In this document: one piece after another, positions 1 through 6,032 of the stretch
Layout of the letters: the number at the start of each line of letters is the position of its first letter
How positions within the stretch are numbered: the first letter of the stretch is position 1
NCBI GenBank assembly: GCA_026388915.1
Contig: JAPLIW010000549.1
Coordinates: 1-14,333 of the forward strand
Reading direction: 5' to 3'
From: Deltaproteobacteria bacterium
GTDB taxonomy: Bacteria; Desulfobacterota; SM23-61
Length of the DNA: 14,333 nt
The notes under the pieces: model-generated
Seen by the model: only the letters and a program-made list of their open reading frames with translations
The model's database searches: none
Told to the model about the DNA's origin: nothing
Program-made: the position numbers and the translations under genes

Positions 1-551
1 CGGCCGGTGCCGCAGGGATTGATGAGCTCAAAGGGGTCCAGGTTGGTGTTTACGTTTAAGGCCAGGCCGTGCTTGCTGATCCAGCGGGAGAGATGGACTC
101 CCAGGGCCGCAACTTTTTCATTCCCCACCCAGACGCCCCGCAGCTTTTCGATCCGCCTGGCCTTGATCCCGTAACGGTCCAGGGTCCGGATCGCTGCCTC
201 CTCCAGCTTCCCTACATATCCGGGAACACTGAGGCCATGGAGACGGAGGTTTAAAATGGGGTAGATGACCAGTTGCCCGGGTCCGTGATAGGTGACATCT
301 CCTCCCCGGTCGGTGAAAATGACCTTAATGTTTTTTCTCTGAATCGCCTGGGGATCGAGGACGTTATGAACCTTCCCCGACTTCCCCATGGTTATCACCG
401 GGGGATGCTGCAGGAGAAGGAGAACATCGCCGGTCTTTTCCTCCATCCGCGCCCGGGCCAGCTGATTTTGCAGCTTGAGGGCCGCTTCATAGTCGATCAT
501 TCCCAGGCGGAAGGCACGGCAGACCGGCTTTTCTTGGTTCGAGTGCTCCAT
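1..551 (-). CDS. lipB: Octanoyltransferase LipB (lipoyl synthesis), C-terminus cut by window edge
   Basis: LipB moves the octanoyl group from octanoyl-ACP to a lysine of lipoyl-domain proteins, the first step of de novo protein lipoylation in the cytoplasm. Translating the minus strand from the ATG at 551 gives 183 residues before the window ends. An in-frame stop lies five codons upstream, so this is the first ATG available. Family motifs are in order: LQHPPVITMG near residues 47-56, RGGDVTYHGPGQ at 82-93, the catalytic lysine in EKVAALGV (K146), and the acyl-carrying cysteine in INPCG (C180). Family members are usually about 210-230 residues, so only a few dozen are missing. The gene diverges from lysS and is not part of the envelope operon. 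No strong Shine-Dalgarno is seen, only GGA a few bases before the start. The identification is firm; the promoter is not. Confidence 0.96.
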   Translation of the reverse strand, partial: MEHSNQEKPVCRAFRLGMIDYEAALKLQNQLARARMEEKTGDVLLLLQHPPVITMGKSGKVHNVLDPQAIQRKNIKVIFTDRGGDVTYHGPGQLVIYPILNLRLHGLSVPGYVGKLEEAAIRTLDRYGIKARRIEKLRGVWVGNEKVAALGVHLSRWISKHGLALNVNTNLDPFELINPCGTG

Positions 552-1009
552 ACTTCCAAAGTATCATCCATGGAGGGTGGGGTCAATATCTTCAAATAAG
601 GGACGAGGCTCAAGGCGGGAGGGTCGACGTTCAAAACAAGAAATTTGGAACTCAGGCCCGCGCAAGGGCAACCGGCCAGCCGGTCCTACGAAATTTATAT
701 TCCGCAATCCGCCCTGCACTGCATGGAGTTCAGGGCTGCGCAGATCAATGTCCATAGCTTGGAGGCCGTGCCCGGCCCGGAGGCAAGGCCGTGGTTTTCG
801 GCAGGATGAGGCACCGATTCTTTCATCGGTCCGGGCGGAAACGGCCCTGGGGGGCGCAGATGGCCAAGCGTTTACCGCCCTCTTCTGCGGAAGGAAAGTG
901 ATCTTTCATCGGATCTTCTCCACCCGCCGATCCTGCCTTCAAACCACGGCCTTGCCCCCGGGCCACAAGAAAAGGGATCTTAAAACCAGGGGCAAGCGTT
1001 CATTTATGA
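552..1009. other. Divergent intergenic stretch without a convincing gene
   Basis: This stretch separates the divergent lipB and lysS. Open frames exist on both strands, the longest on plus at 577-1041, but their translations are rich in Arg, Pro, Gly and Ser, contain no recognisable motif, and lack a ribosome-binding site. Small inverted repeats are visible: ACCGGC/GCCGGT around 671-684 and ACCGAT/ATCGGT at 813-818 and 825-830. An AT-rich TATAAA on the minus strand (694-699) could be a -10 element for lipB, but I found no matching -35. No tRNA, T-box or other RNA hallmark was recognised. It may hold an upstream regulatory region or an eroded gene. Confidence 0.5.
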
Positions 1010-1038
1010 TTGACTCCTTGGGGGAATTGGGATATTTT
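1010..1038 (+). promoter_or_regulatory. Candidate sigma70-type promoter for lysS and the envelope operon
   Basis: A TTGACT hexamer at 1010-1015 (five of six matches to TTGACA) is followed after exactly 17 bases by TATTTT at 1033-1038 (four of six matches to TATAAT). It lies at the border where GC-rich sequence changes to an AT-rich tract. Initiation there would leave a leader of about 105 bases before the lysS GTG. This is pattern matching only; a weak -10 is the main doubt. Confidence 0.4.
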
Positions 1039-1039
1039 T

Positions 1040-1136
1040 AATAAAATTTTGGGGTGAACTCTCAAAATTGATTCAAGATTCTGCATAGCCCGCCCATCTG
1101 GATCAGCTTTTCGGACCGGGGGGCTAAAATTTTATT
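1040..1136 (+). repeat. Nested inverted repeats in the lysS leader
   Basis: AATAAAATTTT at 1040-1050 is the exact reverse complement of AAAATTTTATT at 1126-1136. Inside it, TAGCCCGCCC at 1086-1095 pairs imperfectly (8 of 10) with the G-rich run at 1117-1126. The right outer arm ends immediately before the GAGG (1137-1140) that probably serves as the lysS Shine-Dalgarno. The AT arm is itself partly palindromic, so it could equally be a protein-binding site. The T-box signature expected for a tRNA-sensing leader is absent. Confidence 0.4.
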
Positions 1137-1151
1137 GAGGGCGAGTGATAC

Positions 1152-2636
1152 GTGGAGGAACTGAAGGAGCTCTTTTTACAGCGGAAGAAAAAGTTGGAGG
1201 ATTTAAAGGCCGAGGGATTTCCCCCCTATCCCAATACCTTTCGGCTCAGCCATTCCGTCGAGGAGATCAACCGGCTCCACGGGGATAAGAGGGAAGAGGA
1301 GTTCAAAGGCCTGGAAGAGCGGTTCTCCGTGGCCGGCCGCCTGATGCGGTTGAACAATTTTGGGAAGGCGGCATTCGGCCATATCCAGGACCGGACCGGG
1401 AGGATCCAGGGATATTTCCGGCGAGACCAGATGACCCCGAAGAGTTTTCAGGTCTTCTCCCGCCTGGATATCGGGGACATCGTCGGCATCCGGGGGCGAC
1501 TCTTTCGCACCCGCACCGGCGAACTCACCGTCCTGGTGGAGGAAGCGGAGCTTCTGGCCAAATCCTTCCGCCCCCTGCCGGAAAAGTGGCACGGCCTCAC
1601 CGATCTGGAAACCCGGTACCGGCAGCGATATGTGGACCTCATCGTGAACCCCCATTGCCGGGAGATCTTTACCGTCCGGAGCCGGACCGTCGATTTCCTC
1701 CGGAGCTTTCTCACCCAGCGGGGATTTCTCGAAGTGGAGACGCCCATGATGCAGCCCATCCCCGGGGGAGCCACGGCCCGTCCCTTCAAGACCCATCACC
1801 ACACCCTGGACATGGATCTGTACCTGCGGGTGGCCCCGGAGCTCTACCTTAAAAGGCTGGTGGTGGGGGGCATGGAAAGGGTCTTTGAGATCAACCGGAA
1901 CTTCCGCAACGAGGGGATCTCCACCCAGCATAATCCCGAATTCACCATGCTGGAATTCTACCAGGCCTACGCCACGTACCGGGATTTGATGGACCTGACC
2001 GAGGGCATGTTCTCCTCCCTGGTCCAGGAGATCAAGGGGCAGATATCCCTGCAGTATCAGGGGACGCGCATCGACTTCCAGCCCCCGTGGAAACGGATCA
2101 GCATCCGGGAGGGTCTGATCGCTTACGGAGAATTGAAAGAGGAGGATCTGCAGGATCGGGAGAAGCTCCTGGCCTACGGAAAGAACCTGGGGCTGGATCT
2201 GAAGGGGAACGAGCCGCGGGGAAGGATCTGGGTGGATCTATTCGAAAAGCTCGCCGAACCCCATCTCCTTCAGCCTACCTTTGTCACCGAGTACCCGATC
2301 GAGGATTCTCCCCTGGCGCGGAGGAACGATCAAAGGCCGGAGTTCGTGGACCGGTTTGAGCTATACATCTTCGGCCGGGAAATTGCCAACGCCTTCTCCG
2401 AGCTCAATGATCCTCAGGACCAGAAGTCCCGGTTCCTTGAGCAGGCCAAAGCCAAAGCACGGGGGGACGAAGAAACCGGGTTGGTGGACGAGGATTACGT
2501 GCGGGCCCTGGAATACGGGATGCCGCCCGCTGCCGGGGAAGGAATCGGCATCGACCGTCTGGTCATGCTCCTGACCGATTCCCCCTCGATCCGCGACGTC
2601 ATCCTCTTTCCCCAGATGAGGCCGGAAAAGGACTAG
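1152..2636 (+). CDS. lysS: Lysyl-tRNA synthetase, class II
   Basis: Charges tRNA-Lys with lysine in the cytoplasm. The 494-residue product matches the class II LysRS length and plan. An N-terminal helix is followed by an OB-fold anticodon-binding domain at about 55-140. The catalytic core has motif 1 near 176-200 (ending GFLEVETPMM), motif 2 near 243-272 (ERVFEINRNFRNEG, then HNPEFTMLEFYQAY) and motif 3 near 461-490 (GEGIGIDRLVMLL, then RDVILFPQMRPE). The start is GTG at 1152, with GAGG at 1137-1140, a slightly long 11-base spacing. The residues following it match the usual LysRS beginning. It is the first gene of the rightward series; lysS ahead of lolC/lolD/bamA is, from memory, a common arrangement in Deltaproteobacteria. 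An 88-base gap with a palindrome and a 7-mer array separates it from lolC. Nothing in the protein looks damaged. Confidence 0.97.
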   Translation: MEELKELFLQRKKKLEDLKAEGFPPYPNTFRLSHSVEEINRLHGDKREEEFKGLEERFSVAGRLMRLNNFGKAAFGHIQDRTGRIQGYFRRDQMTPKSFQVFSRLDIGDIVGIRGRLFRTRTGELTVLVEEAELLAKSFRPLPEKWHGLTDLETRYRQRYVDLIVNPHCREIFTVRSRTVDFLRSFLTQRGFLEVETPMMQPIPGGATARPFKTHHHTLDMDLYLRVAPELYLKRLVVGGMERVFEINRNFRNEGISTQHNPEFTMLEFYQAYATYRDLMDLTEGMFSSLVQEIKGQISLQYQGTRIDFQPPWKRISIREGLIAYGELKEEDLQDREKLLAYGKNLGLDLKGNEPRGRIWVDLFEKLAEPHLLQPTFVTEYPIEDSPLARRNDQRPEFVDRFELYIFGREIANAFSELNDPQDQKSRFLEQAKAKARGDEETGLVDEDYVRALEYGMPPAAGEGIGIDRLVMLLTDSPSIRDVILFPQMRPEKD

Positions 2637-2638
2637 AC

Positions 2639-2666
2639 GTAGGGGCGGTTCGCGAACCGCCCCTAC
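2639..2666. repeat. Perfect 28-bp palindrome
   Basis: Starting two bases after the lysS stop codon, 14 bases (GTAGGGGCGGTTCG) are followed immediately by their exact reverse complement. As RNA it could form a 12-bp GC-rich stem closed by a CGCG loop. No T-run follows, so it is not a canonical intrinsic terminator. Similar GTAGGGGCG-type palindromes recur, from memory, as dispersed intergenic repeats in several environmental bacteria, so it may be a REP/MITE-like repeat or an mRNA-stabilising hairpin. Only one copy is seen here. Confidence 0.8.
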
Positions 2667-2716
2667 AGCGGATAGCGGATAGCTGATAGCAAAGACTATG
2701 AGCACCGAGCTATGAG
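2667..2716. repeat. Heptamer-array hairpin element 1 (lysS-lolC gap)
   Basis: The left arm has 7-base units AGCGGAT, AGCGGAT, AGCTGAT, then AGC (2667-2690). A five-base spacer AAAGA (2691-2695) follows. The right arm has CTATGAG, CACCGAG, CTATGAG (2696-2716), roughly the inverted form of the left units. The arms pair only imperfectly. The element abuts the palindrome on its left and ends eight bases before the lolC start, occupying the place where a Shine-Dalgarno would be. The same unit family recurs at 10363-10436. Confidence 0.75.
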
Positions 2717-2724
2717 CCAATGAT

Positions 2725-3957
2725 ATGCGCTACGAACTTTTCATCAGTCTGCGCTACCTGAAGGCCAAACGGAAGCAGATTTTTATTTCCGTGATCACCT
2801 TCCTGTCCATGGGCGGGGTCGGCCTGGGGGTCATGGCCCTGGTGGTGGTTCTGTCGGTCATGCGAGGGTTCGAGGACGATCTAAAAACCAAGATCCTGGG
2901 TACCAACGCCCACCTGGTGATCCTCCAGCACGGGGCTCCTATGCGGGAATACGGGGAGGTTCTACGGAAGGTCAAGGGAGTCGAGGGGGTGGTGGCGGCG
3001 ACCCCTTTTATTTTCACCCAGTCCATGATCACCTCGGAGAGTAACGCCCAGGGAATCGTCCTCCGGGGGATCGACCCGGCCACGGCCGGCGGAGTTATCA
3101 ATATCGAGACCTCCTTGAAAAAAGGGACCATGGACAGCCTGGGGGAAAAAGAGGATTCTTCCGCCCCTCCCGGGATCTTCATCGGCAAGGAACTGGCCCA
3201 GAACTTGGGAGTTATGATGGACGACACGGTGGTGGTGGTTTCCCCCACCGGAGCCCTGGCCCCCATGGGCATGGGTCCTCCCATGAAAAAATTCAGGGTA
3301 AAGGGCCTTTTTGACACGGGAATGTACGAATACGACACCTCCCTGGCCTACATCTCCCTACACAGCGCCCAGAAATTCCTGGGCCTGGAGGATGCGGTCT
3401 CCGGCGTGGAAGTGAAGGTCCGGGATATCTACGGAGTGAAGGAAACCGCCCGGAAAATCCAGAAAGAACTGGGCTTCCCCTTCTGGACCAAAGACTGGAT
3501 GCAGATGAACCGGAGCCTCTTTGCCGCCCTGAAACTGGAAAGGACGGTCATGTTCATCATTCTGGTCCTCATCGTGCTGGTGGCAGCCTTCGGAATCGTC
3601 AGCACCCTCATCATGGTGGTCATGGAAAAGAACAAGGACATCGCCATCCTGAAATCCATGGGGGCCACGGCGCAGTCCATCATGAGGATCTTCATCCTGG
3701 AGGGATTGATCATCGGGGTGGTGGGGACCGGCCTCGGCCTGATCGGGGGATACGTCATCTGCCGCATCCTGGCCGCCTATCAGTTCATTTCCCTGCCCCG
3801 CGATGTGTATTACATCTCCCACCTTCCGGTGAAAGTGGACGGGCTGGACTTTTTCCTCATCGCCCTGGCGGCGGTGGGAATCAGTTTCTTGGCCACCCTC
3901 TACCCTTCCTGGCAGGCCTCCCGGCTGGACCCGGCGGAGGCCCTGCGGTACGAATGA
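2725..3957 (+). CDS. lolC: Lipoprotein-releasing ABC transporter permease LolC/LolE
   Basis: Inner-membrane permease that, with LolD, extracts mature lipoproteins and hands them to the periplasmic carrier LolA. The 410-residue protein shows the MacB/FtsX-type plan: a first membrane segment at about 20-45, a large periplasmic domain (about 46-270), then three membrane segments near 275-300, 322-346 and 374-394. It ends in YPSWQASRLDPAEALRYE, the typical C-terminus of this family. ERTVMFIILVLIVLVAAFG and the coupling-helix segment EKNKDIAILKSMGAT are also characteristic. Only one permease gene is present where Enterobacteria have lolC and lolE, so a homodimeric (LolF-like) transporter is plausible, unless a second copy lies elsewhere. 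The ATG at 2725 has no clear Shine-Dalgarno because a 7-mer repeat array occupies the upstream bases. LolC, LolE and LolF cannot be separated from this sequence alone. Confidence 0.93.
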   Translation: MRYELFISLRYLKAKRKQIFISVITFLSMGGVGLGVMALVVVLSVMRGFEDDLKTKILGTNAHLVILQHGAPMREYGEVLRKVKGVEGVVAATPFIFTQSMITSESNAQGIVLRGIDPATAGGVINIETSLKKGTMDSLGEKEDSSAPPGIFIGKELAQNLGVMMDDTVVVVSPTGALAPMGMGPPMKKFRVKGLFDTGMYEYDTSLAYISLHSAQKFLGLEDAVSGVEVKVRDIYGVKETARKIQKELGFPFWTKDWMQMNRSLFAALKLERTVMFIILVLIVLVAAFGIVSTLIMVVMEKNKDIAILKSMGATAQSIMRIFILEGLIIGVVGTGLGLIGGYVICRILAAYQFISLPRDVYYISHLPVKVDGLDFFLIALAAVGISFLATLYPSWQASRLDPAEALRYE

Positions 3958-4010
3958 GGAGAAAGGGGAGGGGAGGGTCCGGCGGTCTTTTCCGGGCAAA
4001 GGAGGCTTGA

Positions 4011-5219
4011 ATGGCTGGATTCTTGGGCAGCCTGCTGTTCGGGAGCAAGTACGAGAAGGAACTGAAGGAACTGGGGCAAAAAGTAGCCCAGGATCCCAAG
4101 AACCTTCGCCTCCGGGTGCGGATCGGAGATCTCCTGGAGAAGCTGGGCAAGAGGACCGAGGCCATCGAGGCTTACCATGCAGTGGCCGAGGAATATGCCA
4201 AAAGCGGTATGCTGATCCAGGCCATTGCCCTCAATAAGCTCATCCTGCGCCTGGACCCGACAAAATCCAAGATTCACCACCAGCTCGCCGAGCTGTATGC
4301 CCAGTGGGGAAAGCCGGCAGAAGAAATTCCGGGAACTGTGCACGGGGAAAAAGCTCCGCCGGCAGCGGCCGCGCCCGGGTCGCTTCCGCCAATTCCCCTC
4401 TTTTCGGACCTCAAAAAAGAGGAGCTATCCCGGGTGATGGAGAAAATCCAGGCCAAGCGGTTTGCCGGGGGGAAAGCCATCTGCCGGGAAGGAGACCCGG
4501 GAAATTCCCTGTACATCATCAGCCACGGAAAGGTGGCCATCAGCCGGCAGCAACCCGGCAAGGGAAGAATCGTCCTCAACGAGCTGAAGGACGGGGATTT
4601 TTTCGGGGAGTTCGCCTTCTTCGCCAATGCCCGGCGCCAGGCCACGGTGGAAGCCCTGGAGGACACGGAAGTGCTGGAGATGACCAAAGAAGAGTTGCAG
4701 AGGGTCATCCAGGAATTTCCCCCCGTGTCCAAGGTCCTCTTCAAATTTTATAAGGAGCGGGTCCTCGATAACCTCCTGGCCGCTTCCGCTCTCTTTCAGA
4801 CCTTCCCCCCCGAGGAGCGCCGGAAGCTCCTGGAAGAGGTCGCCCTGGAAGAATTTCCTGCCGGGGCCTTGGTCATCGAAGAAGGGGCCCCCGGCGACTG
4901 CCTGTACATCATCAAGAGCGGGGAAGTGGAGGTCTTCACCCCGGACCCGAAGAAGGAGAAACTGATCCTGGCAACGCTCCAAGAGGGGGACTATTTCGGG
5001 GAGATTTCCCTCATCACCGGAAGGCCGCGGACGGCCTCGGTGAAAGTCCTGCGGGCGGCCGAGCTGGTTCGGCTGGACAAGAAAAACTTTGACCGGATCG
5101 TGGCCCGGCATCCGGAGACCCTGAAAGTCCTGGAAGATTCCCTGCAGACCCGCCTGGCGAACAAACTGCGGATGCTGGGGGTTTTCCGCAGCAGCCCGGC
5201 CAAGGAGGGAATGATCTGA
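4011..5219 (+). CDS. Cytoplasmic protein with TPR-like repeats and two cyclic-nucleotide-binding domains
   Basis: A 402-residue protein of unknown specific function. Residues 1-105 form TPR-like helical pairs (DPKNLRLRVRIGDLLEKLGK, then AIALNKLILRLDPTKSKIHH). An Ala/Pro-rich linker (105-125) follows, then two CNB domains at about 128-245 and 258-380. Both keep the phosphate-binding-cassette pattern: FGE at 198-200 with R209, and FGE at 329-331 with R340 in GRPRTAS. Cyclic-nucleotide binding is therefore plausible but not shown. No signal peptide, DNA-binding helix-turn-helix or catalytic domain is visible, so it is neither a CRP-type regulator nor a kinase. GGAGG at 4001-4005 sits five bases before the ATG, a strong ribosome-binding site. 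It lies between the LolC/E and LolD genes, 53 bases after the former, which suggests co-expression and perhaps a regulatory or scaffold role at the lipoprotein exporter. That role is inference. Confidence 0.88.
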   Translation: MAGFLGSLLFGSKYEKELKELGQKVAQDPKNLRLRVRIGDLLEKLGKRTEAIEAYHAVAEEYAKSGMLIQAIALNKLILRLDPTKSKIHHQLAELYAQWGKPAEEIPGTVHGEKAPPAAAAPGSLPPIPLFSDLKKEELSRVMEKIQAKRFAGGKAICREGDPGNSLYIISHGKVAISRQQPGKGRIVLNELKDGDFFGEFAFFANARRQATVEALEDTEVLEMTKEELQRVIQEFPPVSKVLFKFYKERVLDNLLAASALFQTFPPEERRKLLEEVALEEFPAGALVIEEGAPGDCLYIIKSGEVEVFTPDPKKEKLILATLQEGDYFGEISLITGRPRTASVKVLRAAELVRLDKKNFDRIVARHPETLKVLEDSLQTRLANKLRMLGVFRSSPAKEGMI

Positions 5220-5248
5220 ACCCGTCCCATACCGCGGGGAACTCCCCC

Positions 5249-5926
5249 GTGATTCAAGCCCAGAAGCTGAAAAAATCCTTCGTCTTCGGCGCCAGCGGAA
5301 AAATCATCGAGGTCCTGAAGGGCATCGACCTGACCATCCATTCCGGGGAGATGCTGGCCATCGAAGGGGCTTCGGGGGCGGGAAAGAGCACCCTTCTCCA
5401 TATTCTGGGGACTCTCGACCGCCCGACCGGGGGCAAGGTTTTTTTCCAGGGAGAGGACCTTTTTTCCCGCACCACTGCGGAGCTGGCCGAACTGCGCAAC
5501 CGCCACGTGGGTTTCGTCTTCCAGTTTCACCATCTTCTTCCGGAATTCAGCGCCCTGGAAAATACCATGATGCCCGGGTTGATTCAGGGCCTGAGCGCCC
5601 GCAAGGCGGGGAAGGAAGCCGAAACCATTCTCGCCCAGCTGGGCCTGGGCGACCGGTTGCATCACAAGCCCGGCCAGCTCTCCGGGGGCGAGCAGCAAAG
5701 AGTGGCAGTGGCCCGGGCGCTGATGGTGCAGCCCAAAATCATCCTGGCCGACGAACCCACGGGGAACCTGGATACCCAGACCGGAGAAGAGGTTCATCAT
5801 CTCCTGGAGAGGATCAACCGGGAACAGGGAATTACCATCGTGATCGTGACTCATAATGCCATGCTGGCGGCTCGGATGAATCGCCGGGTGAGGCTGGCGG
5901 ACGGCTGGCTGCAGGAACAAGCCTGA
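5249..5926 (+). CDS. lolD: Lipoprotein-releasing ABC transporter ATPase LolD
   Basis: ATPase subunit that powers lipoprotein extraction by LolC/E at the cytoplasmic face. All ABC motifs are intact in the 225 residues: Walker A GASGAGKST (40-48), Q-loop FQFHHLLPEFSALEN (from 91, Q92), signature LSGGEQQ (144-150), Walker B IILADEP (164-170), D-loop GNLD (172-175) and H-loop H202. FQFHHLLPEFSALEN is particularly LolD-like. The GTG at 5249 matches the family's usual N-terminus but has only a weak GGGGA upstream. A better AAGGAGG (5202-5208) lies seven bases before an in-frame CTG at 5216, which would add 11 residues, so the true start is uncertain. The GTG lies 29 bases after the CNB-protein stop. 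Identification is firm. Confidence 0.95.
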   Translation: MIQAQKLKKSFVFGASGKIIEVLKGIDLTIHSGEMLAIEGASGAGKSTLLHILGTLDRPTGGKVFFQGEDLFSRTTAELAELRNRHVGFVFQFHHLLPEFSALENTMMPGLIQGLSARKAGKEAETILAQLGLGDRLHHKPGQLSGGEQQRVAVARALMVQPKIILADEPTGNLDTQTGEEVHHLLERINREQGITIVIVTHNAMLAARMNRRVRLADGWLQEQA

Positions 5927-6032
5927 GTTTCGCATCCGGGGTTCTCCGCGGGAGAAGCGATGGGACTCCCAGACTTCCAGGCAAGATCAAGAAGAATCCT
6001 GACTCCAGGGGTAGGAAAAAAATACATCCTTT

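Noticed and set aside
577..1041. 154-codon plus-strand open frame between lipB and lysS
   Set aside because: No ribosome-binding site, amino-acid composition dominated by Arg/Pro/Gly/Ser, no motif, and it starts within the lipB upstream region. It looks like chance reading in GC-rich DNA.
1040..1151. T-box riboswitch ahead of lysS
   Set aside because: The conserved T-box sequence (AGGGTGGNACCGCG-type) and a terminator/antiterminator pair are absent.
2639..2666. Intrinsic terminator of lysS
   Set aside because: The palindrome makes a strong stem but no T-run follows on either strand; the adjacent sequence is a 7-mer array.
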